Assembly: GCA_946222995.1 (NCBI GenBank)
Contig: CAMIOS010000004.1
Coordinates: 1-64,000 of the forward strand
Reading direction: 5' to 3'
DNA length: 64,000 bases
Source: an uncultured Enhydrobacter sp.
GTDB taxonomy: Bacteria; Pseudomonadota; Gammaproteobacteria; Pseudomonadales; Moraxellaceae
The translations under genes were made by a program, and so were the position numbers. The number at the start of each line of letters is the position of its first letter. The stretch's first letter is position 1. The notes beneath the pieces are model-generated. The model did not search any database. It was not told the origin of the DNA and worked only from the letters and a program-made list of their open reading frames with translations. Below are positions 42,901 to 52,174 of this stretch, in pieces.

Positions 42901-45900
42901 CAAAGCAAGCAGTAACCACGCCAACCGAAACGCTAAGTGAGATCAATTCGGGAAAGTCTAATGCCTCATCGAATGGGGCAAACTTAGATGATACCCTATT
43001 AGAAGCTAACCAATTGGTTGCTACCCAAAGTAATACGCTTCAAGCGCAGACCCTGTTATCTTCAACGCAAACATCACAAATTGAAGACTCTGCCACGCCG
43101 CTTGAGGTAAAACAAGCGACAGCAGAGAATGAAAACACGGAATTAGCTGCTTTATCGTTAGATGATGATAGCATGTTATTTGATGACAGTGAGGAAGAAA
43201 AAGCCGCAAAACAAGCTGCTATGCATCCTGTGGCTGCCCATGTGAGTCCCCCAGTCAGTAAGATAAAAACCACAGACGGTGACAACGTATTTTTGGAAGA
43301 AGCCCAAGAACTATTGGGTAAGATTGACAGCTTTATTAATGATAATCGTGATGAAACCTCAGCGTATATTTCAGATGAACTAATCAGAGCCTTTCATACC
43401 TTGCGAGGTGGGGCGACGGTTTCCCAGCTACCTCGTGTGTATGCGTTGAGTGCGGCACTTGAAGAAAGCCTTGGCGAATTAATGCGAAAAGAAGTACCGC
43501 TAAGTGTCGAGCAGCTTACCTTACTAGCACAAGCCAAAGCGGATTTACAACAATATATTTCAGACTACGAAGCCCATCGCTCAATATCTGTAGAATCAAG
43601 TGATGCCGAAGAAATCGACGAGCTTAAACAACAATTATTAGGCACCGCCAGCCATCGCCCAGATCTTGGCAATATCAGCGTACAAGATTTTTTAGCGTTG
43701 GGCATTGATGAACTTATAGACAGCAATGACAGTTTAGATGACATCGTAATAGCAGACGATGATACTGTGATTGAATTTGCCCAAATTCGTGAGCGCCAAG
43801 CCGAAAAATTGGCCAATGCCAGTATGGGTCTTAGTTATGTGGTGATTGCCGAAGGCTTACAAAATGCCTACAGCAAGTTAATCCAGTATCCTGCCTTTAT
43901 CAAAGACCCTGTTATCATCGATGCCTTAAAAGCCTTGCATAACCAATTAATCGGTATGTTTGATGCCATCGCCGCAGGGTTAAAAGTTCAGGTGGATGAA
44001 TCAGCCATTCAGCAATTTAACCAATTATTACTCGATAAACAGCAACAAACAGAAATGGCGGCAATTGAGTATGAAGCGGTGGTAGCTGATGATGAACTAT
44101 TAGCAATTTTCTTGGAAGAGTCACAACTGCTGCAGGCTGCCATTCAAAAAAGCTTTAACCAATGGCAAAATAATTTAAGTAGCTTTGAGATTAGCAAAGA
44201 CTTACAACGTGAGTTCCACACCTTAAAAGGTGGGGCAAATATGTTAGGGATTACAAGTGTTGCGGCACTTGCGTACCGAGCTGAACGCCTGTATCAAGCT
44301 GTCAATGACAAACAGCTCGACAGCGACCCAGACATGGTGCTGATGATGCAGCGGGTGCATGAAACAATTGCGACGGAGCTGTTGCAAGTCCAGCAGTTCA
44401 ACCGTTCGTTTTTTGCCGATAAGCTCATTAAACAGCTTGATGACGTCATCGCAAAACGCCTATCACCCCATAGTCTGGTGTTAGCGGTGCCAATTGTGGT
44501 GGAAAAAAGCCTCAACCAAGAAGACCCACAAAAGCTACAGGGCGAAACAGCCAGCGAAATTGGCGAGCAAAACCAATCAGATCCGCTGTATGTTCAAGAA
44601 ATTATCAATAGCTTTGAACAACGTCGCCTAGATACTTGGCATGGTCATGAGCCAGATAAGGATATTTTGGCTGTATTTTTGGAAGAAGCCAAAGAGCTGG
44701 TGGATAGCAGTAGTCAGCATTTGCAAGAGTTTCGTAGCAATACCAATAATATTACTGCATTACAAGCGTTGCAACGTGAGCTACACACTATTAAAGGTGG
44801 GGCTAGAATGGTCGGGGCAGAAGGCATTGCCAATTTAGCCCACGAGATGGAAAGCATTTACGAAGAGTTAGCCAGCCGCCGCAAACCTGCCACTCGTATG
44901 ATTGGCAACTTGCTAGCGGCGTGTCATGACTGGTTAGCCAGCTCGCTAACAGTTTTAGAAAATATATATAATCCGCAAACCCCAACCCCACTGATCAAAG
45001 CGTTACAAGACTTTTCACACAATCCTGATAGTCTAAAAGCGGTGCCAGTCGTCTCACTAGCTACCCAGCTTGAACAGATTGACATCTACAAAAGCAGCTT
45101 ACAAGACACCAATGACATCACAGCCAACCGTGACTTAAGCGTGATGCCATCCATGTATGGCAACTTTGAAGCCGTACAAGAACAAACCAATCTTAATGCC
45201 GAGATGGTACGGGTATCGGCAGGGTTGATGGAGCGCATGATTAATCTATCGGGCGAGTCAGCGATTAACCGCGCCCGTATTGAGATGGGTGTAAGTAGCT
45301 TAACCAATTCGATTGAAGAAATGGGTGCAACCGTCCAACGGCTAGCCGACCAGCTGCGGCGTATGGAAACCGAGCTTGAGATTCAGATTTTGGCGCAAAT
45401 TGGTGATGAACATGAGATAGATACCGGATTTGACCCATTAGAAATGGACCAATACTCCGCCTTAAATCAATTGTCAAAATCGTTATCCGAATCTGCATCG
45501 GACTTACTTGACATTAAAACTACCATGCTTGATCGGACTCGTGATACCGAAAACTTGCTGTTGCAACTTTCCCGTACCCAAACGGATTTGCAAGAAGGCC
45601 TAATGAACTCTCGTACCGTGCCTTTTTCTCGCATCACGCCGCGTCTGCAACGTATCGCCCGGCAAACCGCGACTGAATTGGGTAAATCGGTTGAGCTTCG
45701 TATTATTAATGATGAAGGTGAAATTGACCGTAATATTTTAGAGCGTATCACCTCACCGCTTGAACACATGCTGCGTAATGCGGTTGACCACGGTATTGAA
45801 AAAACCCAAGAACGCTTAGAAATTAGCAAGTCTAGAACAGGGCTTATTACCTTAGAAGTCTTGCGTGAGGGCGGTGAAATTGTCATTCACTTGACCGATG

Positions 45901-47030
45901 ATGGTAGGGGGATTAACGTTGAGGCGGTTCGACAAAAAGCCATTGAGCAAGGTTTAATCGCTGCCGATGATACCAGCCTAAAACCGCTTGATATCATGCA
46001 GTATATTTTTAACGCAGGACTATCTACTGCCAAAACCGTGTCACAAATTTCGGGTCGTGGCGTGGGGATGGACGTGGTACAAAGCGAAGTCAAACAGCTG
46101 GGTGGTGTGGTTTTGGTCGATTCTATCATGGGCAAAGGCTCTCGCTTTACCATGCGCTTACCATTAACTGTGGCAGTATCCGATGCCTTGGTGGTGCGGG
46201 CGGCAGATAAGTATTATGCGGTGCCGCTGGTACAGATTGAGCGCGTGGTACGCGTGAATGCGGAGACCATTTACCAGTTCCACTCACTTGAGGCAACGAC
46301 GCTAGATATTGACGGTCAAGATTACCGCCTGCGTTATCTCAATCAAATTTTGTATGGCAGTGACCCGCTTGACTCTGTACGTCAGCAGCCTATTAGCGTA
46401 CCTGTGATTATCATTCGTACCGAAACTGGTCAAAACATGGCATTACAGGTGGACGCCATCGCAGGCTCTCGTATTGAGGTGGTGGTCAAGCCCTTGGGGC
46501 GCCAGCTTGCCCATATTGCGGGGATTTCGGCAGCGACCATCATGGGGGATGGTTCGGTCATGTTGATTCTAGACCTTATCGCGTTGATGCGTAATGCCAA
46601 TGTGTCCGTAAGATCTGAACAACAAAAAATCACCACCCAAACCCAGAATGAAACTCGTAAACCAACCATTCTTATCATTGACGATTCGGTCACGGTACGT
46701 AAAGTGACATCGCGTCTGCTTGAGCGTAACGGCTATGATACGCAAGTGGCAACCGATGGTATCGACGCCCTCGAAAAATTGCAAGACATGACGCCAGATT
46801 TGATGTTGCTTGACATCGAAATGCCTCGGATGGACGGGTTTGAGGTTGCCAATCAAGTGCGCCATACCAGCCGCTTAAAAGATATTCCCATTATCATGAT
46901 TACCTCGCGCACCGGTGAAAAACACCGTGAACGTGCGATGGCAATTGGTGTCAACGACTACATGGGTAAACCGTTCCAAGAGCAAGTATTATTAGATACT
47001 ATTGCAAGCTTGATTGGACAACAGGCGTAA
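39912..47030 (+). CDS. chpA: Hybrid chemosensory histidine kinase ChpA
   Basis: A 2372-residue CheA-type kinase with receiver, the hub of the twitching-motility system. The N-terminal 550 residues are helical and FimL/Hpt-like (possible site ALHQINGALTL, His45). Five clear phosphotransfer domains follow, with His at about 674 and 892 (both HTLKGSGRMVGA), 1162 (HTLRGGA), 1436 (HTLKGGANMLG) and 1625 (HTIKGGARMVGA). Kinase core: N-box HMLRNAVDHGIEK (Asn about 1956) and LTDDGRGINVEAVR (Asp about 1996). A CheW-like domain spans about 2090-2240, and the receiver about 2250-2370 has phospho-Asp 2301 in LLDIEMPRMDGFE. Acidic linkers join the Hpt domains. The ATG at 39912 is chosen. Size approaches that of P. 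aeruginosa ChpA. Confidence 0.96.
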   Translation: MSKQRTLIALDWLMPVLQDVFDELGRLLQSRNQPTHWQAIAQALHQINGALTLTNQRLLATLVDRLEKTALAIDHGTLPKCHVSDIEQGVNLLRYEIEQLQRKQQLQRDWVIDRINYFNDLLGDPAYYDNEADNVPQQNSAIQNPVMQTPEPQSDLPLLSQLPIPTVTEPWQAQQRDNLTKLWRYCSLQLLKRRKNDNDALNNLAKVADYLASTPLNPAFRQVWHLVSLWFGSQALNDEPTPEQYAVLLGSLEGLLAFDTNSVPDIATGRLAVDVLLQLSALSSKTDDAQQLLNTLDLGKVPATDTLFGQMLQKLEKTIYQVYNPQAMLPMLYQIRSRLANRGWLFYEHQLDQIIADVTLMQQDSGMASSLAWQVERQLQDLYSQLLDTSQTLDTQIGLASFSYAANPEQEAVRQTRLNLEKVKLAFNSYTQTHQLNLLDVNDELVAMVQVFGLLGLTRPQELIEQARLLFGRLVKHNLTTLNWETTDTIAEMIARFELFLDYLSHQSVSDDLLDQTQAQLNRANVLVKNLIDNPIDQTAIASRQKVFKTNTLVYDDEGEKIITAEEALGIGADAENTDNAGEFSITENDSQTLADLAPIVESKPNVSVAAYSAAYLAAKDALKPDDHSTDDEIREIFIEEANEVLAEMDNNLPTWQADSSDLVTLKEIRRGFHTLKGSGRMVGAFQVGEMAWAVENMLNRVLDGTLPVSNELVNFIADTRHKIPTLVDDFAHQREPSIDPAITVLQANNLLQQQPINTDVPALDRALDSQVDTTHSLETEAKTEVVKAEEGKEEEKAATLQHQLDSQSAQDHLQSTLAPATSSPALTLPEVVQHAYNELNEVEDVAGDPDIQAIYIEEAQEVLETIAPLYDTWKRDASDFATLKEIRRGFHTLKGSGRMVGANQLSELSWSIENMLNRVLDNTITPDAGLVALVGDVIHAFGGLVDIFAQNRTDYPQDMKIWSAIANAYGKKQGEHIDYPGIMAAMHQDSVKQDLAKQAVTTPTETLSEINSGKSNASSNGANLDDTLLEANQLVATQSNTLQAQTLLSSTQTSQIEDSATPLEVKQATAENENTELAALSLDDDSMLFDDSEEEKAAKQAAMHPVAAHVSPPVSKIKTTDGDNVFLEEAQELLGKIDSFINDNRDETSAYISDELIRAFHTLRGGATVSQLPRVYALSAALEESLGELMRKEVPLSVEQLTLLAQAKADLQQYISDYEAHRSISVESSDAEEIDELKQQLLGTASHRPDLGNISVQDFLALGIDELIDSNDSLDDIVIADDDTVIEFAQIRERQAEKLANASMGLSYVVIAEGLQNAYSKLIQYPAFIKDPVIIDALKALHNQLIGMFDAIAAGLKVQVDESAIQQFNQLLLDKQQQTEMAAIEYEAVVADDELLAIFLEESQLLQAAIQKSFNQWQNNLSSFEISKDLQREFHTLKGGANMLGITSVAALAYRAERLYQAVNDKQLDSDPDMVLMMQRVHETIATELLQVQQFNRSFFADKLIKQLDDVIAKRLSPHSLVLAVPIVVEKSLNQEDPQKLQGETASEIGEQNQSDPLYVQEIINSFEQRRLDTWHGHEPDKDILAVFLEEAKELVDSSSQHLQEFRSNTNNITALQALQRELHTIKGGARMVGAEGIANLAHEMESIYEELASRRKPATRMIGNLLAACHDWLASSLTVLENIYNPQTPTPLIKALQDFSHNPDSLKAVPVVSLATQLEQIDIYKSSLQDTNDITANRDLSVMPSMYGNFEAVQEQTNLNAEMVRVSAGLMERMINLSGESAINRARIEMGVSSLTNSIEEMGATVQRLADQLRRMETELEIQILAQIGDEHEIDTGFDPLEMDQYSALNQLSKSLSESASDLLDIKTTMLDRTRDTENLLLQLSRTQTDLQEGLMNSRTVPFSRITPRLQRIARQTATELGKSVELRIINDEGEIDRNILERITSPLEHMLRNAVDHGIEKTQERLEISKSRTGLITLEVLREGGEIVIHLTDDGRGINVEAVRQKAIEQGLIAADDTSLKPLDIMQYIFNAGLSTAKTVSQISGRGVGMDVVQSEVKQLGGVVLVDSIMGKGSRFTMRLPLTVAVSDALVVRAADKYYAVPLVQIERVVRVNAETIYQFHSLEATTLDIDGQDYRLRYLNQILYGSDPLDSVRQQPISVPVIIIRTETGQNMALQVDAIAGSRIEVVVKPLGRQLAHIAGISAATIMGDGSVMLILDLIALMRNANVSVRSEQQKITTQTQNETRKPTILIIDDSVTVRKVTSRLLERNGYDTQVATDGIDALEKLQDMTPDLMLLDIEMPRMDGFEVANQVRHTSRLKDIPIIMITSRTGEKHRERAMAIGVNDYMGKPFQEQVLLDTIASLIGQQA

Positions 47031-47039
47031 CGTTGAACC

Positions 47040-47076
47040 TAGCCATTGTTTAGCCTTGATCTTGCTAAAATGGCTA
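47040..47076 (+). terminator. Hairpin after chpA
   Basis: TAGCCAT and TTTAGC pair with GCTAAA and ATGGCTA to make 13 bp with a two-base bulge and a 9-base loop, starting 10 bases after the chpA stop; TATTT follows. Stable, but with a weak T-run. Confidence 0.5.
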
Positions 47077-47186
47077 TATTTACATCTTGTCCATGGGGTC
47101 ATAGATGGGTTAGATTGGTTAAGAACTGATAATAAATAAAGTGTTTAACTGAAAATTTAAAAGATAAGACAGGGCAGTTGTTTGTT

Positions 47187-48221
47187 ATGCAAACTGATTT
47201 TCCCCAAGCGTTACGCTTTATTGTGGTTGCCGAGCACAACCAGCAACGATTGGCGTTTAGTGATACCATTCGGTCATGGGGGTATGAATTAATTGATTGC
47301 GTGTCTGCCCAGCAGCTCACCGATAAGCATTTTAAAGCCAATGCGGATGTGTGGCTTGTTGATAGTGAGCAAGATTCTAACATTATCCAGACCTTAGAAG
47401 CCCAATGGCGCGCTAAAGTCAATATAGAAAATGCTAACATTGCACTACTTAATCTTGAGAAAAAACCAACTCGAATTGTATTAGTCGGGTTTGTAGCAGC
47501 CCCTTACATTAATGAAAGCCAGTTATATGGTAAATGGCAACGCCAACTTAAACGTAAAATTGCCCAACACTTGCAGCGCCCTGAGATGATAGACAAGGCT
47601 AGCCAAACGCTCGCCCAGTATCGACCGTGGAAGTATGTGGTGGTGCTAGGGGCATCTATGGGCGGCCCATTAGCGGTCAAAGAATTTTTGGATGAATTGC
47701 CCAGTGATTTACCAATCGCGGTGTTATTGGCGCAACATTTTAATCAAAATATGCTAAATAGCTTGCCTCGGGTGCTAAACAGACATAATGCGTGGCGATG
47801 CGAAGTCATTACCAATACCCAACGCTTGATGGCGGGGCGATGCCTGATTGTCCCTATTGATAAAGCCGTGATTTGCGACTCCAATGGGCGCGTAATCATA
47901 CAAAAACAAGGTTGGCAAGGATTTTATCAACCCTCAATTAGCCAAGTGCTGCGTAATTGTAGCGAAGCGTTTGGCAATATGGTGATTAATATTATTTTTT
48001 CGGGCATGGGCGATGACGGGGCAGATGTTGCACAAACCATCAAAAAAAATGGCAGTACGATTTGGGTGCAGACACCAGACACTTGTGCCTGCCCAAGCCA
48101 ACCGCAAAGTATGTTAAATACCGGTTTAGCAGACTACATCGCTCCACCAAAAGAGCTTGCACAGGCTTTGATACAACTGTGTAAAACTCGCCGCTTGCCC
48201 AGTGGCTATGCCATTATTTAA
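47187..48221 (+). CDS. chpB: CheB-type methylesterase ChpB
   Basis: A 344-residue protein expected to demethylate PilJ, opposing PilK. The C-terminal esterase domain has the Ser in VLGASMGGPLAVKEFL, the His in LLAQHFNQNML and the Asp in IFSGMGDDGADVAQTIKKNG. The first 120 residues resemble a decayed receiver: WLVDSEQD may keep the phospho-Asp position, but the acidic pair of strand one reads VVAEHNQ. The ATG at 47187 is chosen over a TTG at 47178. It follows chpA by 156 bases. Confidence 0.88.
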   Translation: MQTDFPQALRFIVVAEHNQQRLAFSDTIRSWGYELIDCVSAQQLTDKHFKANADVWLVDSEQDSNIIQTLEAQWRAKVNIENANIALLNLEKKPTRIVLVGFVAAPYINESQLYGKWQRQLKRKIAQHLQRPEMIDKASQTLAQYRPWKYVVVLGASMGGPLAVKEFLDELPSDLPIAVLLAQHFNQNMLNSLPRVLNRHNAWRCEVITNTQRLMAGRCLIVPIDKAVICDSNGRVIIQKQGWQGFYQPSISQVLRNCSEAFGNMVINIIFSGMGDDGADVAQTIKKNGSTIWVQTPDTCACPSQPQSMLNTGLADYIAPPKELAQALIQLCKTRRLPSGYAII

Positions 48222-48331
48222 GTCGACAAGGTCGTATGATAGGCTAGCGTTGTTGGCTTACGGGTTAATTGTTTACTAAATGTGGGTCTGTTTAAACACT
48301 AAATTTTTCATCACAACGAGATATTAGACGC

Positions 48332-48877
48332 ATGGCAAAAAGCTTAATCAAAATTTTGACACAAAATGAGCATATCGGTATTTTAAGTGTCACCACAGGG
48401 CAACTAAATATCGTCAGAATTCCCGTGCTGGATGCACCAGATTGGATTTTGCCACAAGCATTAATCCTGTCTGTTGAACCATATACTGAGCGTATTTGGA
48501 ACTATATTTGGCGCAATCAAGATGTGTCAGTTTATCATTTATTGCCTAAAAACCAAGCACCTGACCATATCGTGATTGTCGAAAGTGTGACCGATGTGCA
48601 CCGAATTGCCTTACAAATTCAAGGTGAGGTAACTTATCACTCAGTACGCATCGCAGATCTAAAAGATGCGGATGAACAAACCTATGAGCAGACACTTGCG
48701 CATCTGTACCCCCAGCGTTTAGAGCAGCTCAAACAACAGCCCGAAACACAGGCTACAAGCCAACGACAAATCAATCAGCAACACCTTGTATTTCAGCCGG
48801 TAATATTTGAAAATGAAGTGTGTGTCATTCCAGATTTGGACACCTTATCGCACTTTTTGGTGGACTTAGATAGTTAA
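48332..48877 (+). CDS. Possible CheW-like (ChpC-like) protein
   Basis: A 181-residue protein of uncertain family. Its place directly after chpB, and a strand-rich pattern (LPKNQAPDHIVIVESVTDVH then RIALQIQGEVTYHSVRIADL) like part of a CheW fold, suggest a ChpC-type adaptor. The similarity is weak by eye. The region from about 125 to 150 is Gln-rich. No signal peptide or membrane helix is seen. Alternatively it is an unrelated cytoplasmic protein of the cluster. Confidence 0.6.
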   Translation: MAKSLIKILTQNEHIGILSVTTGQLNIVRIPVLDAPDWILPQALILSVEPYTERIWNYIWRNQDVSVYHLLPKNQAPDHIVIVESVTDVHRIALQIQGEVTYHSVRIADLKDADEQTYEQTLAHLYPQRLEQLKQQPETQATSQRQINQQHLVFQPVIFENEVCVIPDLDTLSHFLVDLDS

Positions 48878-48999
48878 AGGCTCAGTACTGACTTCGTACC
48901 TAAAGCGATGCATCTATATTTCTGAGGCTTTCTATTAGTCATTTTTGAATCCTATCATGGCACAATAAAATTACCTATTCTACAAAAATCAGCGCTATA

Positions 49000-49018
49000 A
49001 TACGGGTTATCCCCGTAT
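49000..49018 (+). promoter_or_regulatory. Palindrome overlapping a -10 box before hisD
   Basis: ATACGGG-TTATC-CCCGTAT, a perfect 7-bp inverted repeat. A consensus TATAAT (48996-49001) overlaps its left arm and the hisD ribosome site lies just after its right arm. It could be an operator covering the transcription start. Confidence 0.45.
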
Positions 49019-49033
49019 ATCTTTAGGAAGAAA

Positions 49034-50332
49034 ATGCGTATTTTAAACAGCCAAGATGCCACCTTTAACCAAGACTTAACTAAATTACTCGCCTTTGAAA
49101 CCATCAGTGACCCACAGTTACTCAAAACCGTGGATGAGATTATCGCCCAAGTTAAGCAAGGCAGGGATGATACCGTGTTACGCTTAACCCAACAATTCGA
49201 CAGACACCCTGCCACAAGCTTTGCCGAACTTGAAATTTCGCAAAACCAGCTCAAGCAAGCCTTTGATCGTCTGACGGGGGAGGTAAAACACGCCCTTGAG
49301 CTGTCTGCCAAACGCATTCAAGATTTTCACCAAAAACAATTACAAACCAGTTGGACGTATCAAGACGATTTAGGCAACACCCTTGGACAGCAAGTCACGC
49401 CGCTGGATAAAGTGGGCATTTATGTACCGGGGGGCTTGGCAAGCTACCCCTCAAGTGTGCTGATGAATGCCATCCCTGCCAAGGTTGCAGGCGTGGGCGA
49501 GATTATCATGGTTGTCCCTGCCCCAATGGGCGAACTCAATCCCTTGGTATTGGCAGCAGCTTACTTGGCGGGTGTGGACACCGTCTTTACCATCGGCGGG
49601 GCTCAAGCGGTGGCAGCACTTGCTTATGGTACGCAAAGCATCCCGCAAGTTGATAAAATCACAGGTCCGGGGAACAAATATGTCGCTGCTGCCAAACGCG
49701 CGGTGTTTGGGCAAGTCGGGATAGACATGATTGCTGGACCTTCTGAGGTCTTGGTATATGCCGAAGGCTCGCCCAATGACCGAGCGGATTGGCTCGCCAT
49801 GGATTTATTAAGCCAAGCCGAGCATGATATAGTGGCACAAGCGATTTTTGTCACCACCAGCGAAAAACTGTTAAAAGAAGTCGAGCAAGAAATCGCAAAA
49901 GCGTTACATATTTTACCCAAAGCTGATATTGCCAAAACGGCGATTGCCAATCGTGGGGCATTGGTCTTGGTCAAAGACCGAGCGGAGGCAATTGATGTGA
50001 TTAACCGCATTGCCCCCGAGCATTTGGAATTGTCAGTAGATGACCCGCAAGCTTTGTTACCGCAGATTCGCCATGCGGGGGCAATTTTTATGGGTCGCTA
50101 TACGCCCGAGGCGATTGGCGATTATTGTGCGGGGGCAAACCATGTCTTGCCGACTTCCGGTACGGCTCGCTTTAGCTCACCGCTTGGGGTATATGATTTT
50201 CAAAAAAAATCCTCAATTATTCATTGTACGCGACAAGGTAGTCAACTTTTGGCAAAAACGGCAGATATTTTGGCAATACAAGAAAATCTCGAAGCCCATG
50301 CTCGTTCAGCGCGATACCGTGTGCAAGTATAA
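49034..50332 (+). CDS. hisD: Histidinol dehydrogenase HisD
   Basis: A 432-residue zinc enzyme performing the last two oxidations of histidine synthesis. Recognisable parts: PLDKVGIYVPGGLASYPSSV, VFTIGGAQAVAALAYGTQSI, KITGPGNKYVAAAKRAVFG, IDMIAGPSEVLVYA, APEHLELSVDD and the zinc/substrate region GDYCAGANHVLPTSGTARF. AGGAAG precedes the ATG. No other his gene is nearby, although hisD often sits with hisG or hisC; it has its own promoter region and terminator. Confidence 0.96.
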   Translation: MRILNSQDATFNQDLTKLLAFETISDPQLLKTVDEIIAQVKQGRDDTVLRLTQQFDRHPATSFAELEISQNQLKQAFDRLTGEVKHALELSAKRIQDFHQKQLQTSWTYQDDLGNTLGQQVTPLDKVGIYVPGGLASYPSSVLMNAIPAKVAGVGEIIMVVPAPMGELNPLVLAAAYLAGVDTVFTIGGAQAVAALAYGTQSIPQVDKITGPGNKYVAAAKRAVFGQVGIDMIAGPSEVLVYAEGSPNDRADWLAMDLLSQAEHDIVAQAIFVTTSEKLLKEVEQEIAKALHILPKADIAKTAIANRGALVLVKDRAEAIDVINRIAPEHLELSVDDPQALLPQIRHAGAIFMGRYTPEAIGDYCAGANHVLPTSGTARFSSPLGVYDFQKKSSIIHCTRQGSQLLAKTADILAIQENLEAHARSARYRVQV

Positions 50333-50344
50333 CTGATCCCATTT

Positions 50345-50378
50345 AAAGCCCCAATGTTTTGATGTAATTGGGGTTTTT
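50345..50378 (+). terminator. Intrinsic terminator of hisD
   Basis: CCCCAAT (50349-50355) pairs with ATTGGGG (50367-50373), followed by five Ts, 13 bases after the hisD stop. Confidence 0.88.
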
Positions 50379-50528
50379 AGTTGATAAAAATAACTAAAAT
50401 TTTGATAACATTCCCACACTTATGAATTACCAAATAGTGTGCTATGATTTTGTTTGTTTTTTGATTATTACTTTTAGTTTACTACTTCTTGATTTCTACG
50501 ATTCACTCACAATAACGATTTTTGCTTT

Positions 50529-52106
50529 ATGATGGAACTTCTAACCGACCCGTCTGCATGGCTCAGTCTTGCCACGTTGGTGGTACTTGAGATTGTACTG
50601 GGGATTGATAACCTTGTTTTTATTGCTATTTTAGCCAATAAACTGCCCGCCAATCAACGTGCCAAAGCCCGTCACACAGGACTTGGACTTGCCTTGGTTA
50701 TGCGGTTGTTTTTGTTATCCATCATGTCATGGCTGATCACGCTGACCGACCCGATTTTGACCATTGGCGGGTTGGGTTTGTCGGTGCGGGATATTATTTT
50801 ACTGGTGGGTGGGGTATTCCTATTATTTAAGGCAACGTCGGAGCTGCATGAACGCCTAGAAGGCAAGCCTGAGCATACTAACGAAAGCAAAATTCAAGCA
50901 GGATTTGTGGCGGTGGTCGCCCAAATTGTGATCTTGGATGCGGTGTTTTCGTTTGATGCGGTGATTACTGCAGTCGGTATGGCAAAGCACCTTGAAATTA
51001 TGATGGCGGCGGTGGTTATTGCGATGGGACTGATGGTCGCTGCTTCTAAAGCCTTGACCGAGTTTGTTGGTCGCCATCCAACCGTGGTGATTTTGTGTTT
51101 AAGTTTTTTATTGATGATTGGCTTTAGTTTGATTGTTGAAGGCTTGGGCTTTCATTTGCCAAAAGGTTATCTCTATGCGGCGATTGCGTTCTCAATTCTG
51201 ATCGAAGTGTTTAATCAATTGGCGACCCGCAACAAAACCAAATACGAAAATCAAATCCCCATCCGTGATCGTACTGCCGATGCGATTTTGCGCTTAATGG
51301 GCGGTAAGGCGCAAGGTAGTTCACAAGATAACCCAATCACACCTGAAAATAATGCTGAAGCGTTCGATTTTGACAGTATGCCGTTTGCTCAAGAAGAACG
51401 TTATATGATTAGTGGGGTGCTTGCCCTTAATGAACGCGATGTGCAGACCATCATGACCCCCCGTACCGAAATTTCATGGGTTAATATCAATGCCAGTCGT
51501 GACGATATCCGCACCCAATTACTTGATACCCCACACAGTCTGTTTCCTGTGTGCCGAGATAGTATTGATAAAGTGGTGGGCGTGGTGCGCGCCAAAGATA
51601 TTTTGGATTTGCTCAATCGCAATGTACCAGACCTCGAATTAGCGATTAAGCCGCTGCTTGCCAAACAGCAGCCGGTCTTTGTATCTGAAACCATCGACAA
51701 CCTAAAACTGCTGAACATGCTTAAAAATGCTAAGGGAAACTTGGCGATGGTGATTGATGAGTATGGACAAGTGGCGGGACTTGTGACCCCGCTTGATGTG
51801 TTAGAAGCGATTGCAGGTGAATTCCCCGATGAAGATGAAACACTTGAAATCGTTAAGCATGATGATTACTGGCTGGTCGAGGGGACAGCAAGCTTACACC
51901 AATTACGCCTTGAGCTAAATGACCCAGATTTATTGATCGATGCCGATCAATTTACCCTTGGTGGTTACTTGATTGCCCAGCTTACCGACTTGCCGCAAAT
52001 CAATGAAACCATTGCCATAGACGGTTATCTCTTTACGATTTTAGAGACCGCTAACTCACGGATTTTATTGGTGAAAGTCGAACGAGAGCCAAATGATGAA
52101 AGTTGA
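50529..52106 (+). CDS. TerC-domain membrane protein with CBS pair and CorC_HlyC domain
   Basis: A 525-residue protein of the YoaE/YegH type. Residues 1-235 form a TerC-like membrane domain with VVLEIVLGIDNLVFIAILAN and VILDAVFSFDAVITAVGMA, whose Asp residues suit metal-ion handling. Next come two CBS domains (IMTPRTEISWVNINASRDD and IDEYGQVAGLVTPLDVLEAI) and a CorC_HlyC domain (EDETLEIVKHDDYWLVEGT). TerC-like proteins are linked to manganese export or metal loading of secreted proteins; which applies here is not known. It stands alone with its own terminator. Confidence 0.92.
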   Translation: MMELLTDPSAWLSLATLVVLEIVLGIDNLVFIAILANKLPANQRAKARHTGLGLALVMRLFLLSIMSWLITLTDPILTIGGLGLSVRDIILLVGGVFLLFKATSELHERLEGKPEHTNESKIQAGFVAVVAQIVILDAVFSFDAVITAVGMAKHLEIMMAAVVIAMGLMVAASKALTEFVGRHPTVVILCLSFLLMIGFSLIVEGLGFHLPKGYLYAAIAFSILIEVFNQLATRNKTKYENQIPIRDRTADAILRLMGGKAQGSSQDNPITPENNAEAFDFDSMPFAQEERYMISGVLALNERDVQTIMTPRTEISWVNINASRDDIRTQLLDTPHSLFPVCRDSIDKVVGVVRAKDILDLLNRNVPDLELAIKPLLAKQQPVFVSETIDNLKLLNMLKNAKGNLAMVIDEYGQVAGLVTPLDVLEAIAGEFPDEDETLEIVKHDDYWLVEGTASLHQLRLELNDPDLLIDADQFTLGGYLIAQLTDLPQINETIAIDGYLFTILETANSRILLVKVEREPNDES

Positions 52107-52113
52107 TTTTATA

Positions 52114-52145
52114 AAAAAAGCATGAGCAAACGCTGATGCTTTTTT
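52114..52145. terminator. Intrinsic terminator after the TerC-CBS gene
   Basis: AAAAAAGCAT pairs with ATGCTTTTTT, with an inner AGC/GCT stem around AAAC. T-tracts on both strands let it serve the convergent lipoprotein gene as well. Confidence 0.9.
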
Positions 52146-52174
52146 ATTAGTTAGTTACGTAAGTACATCAGCTA

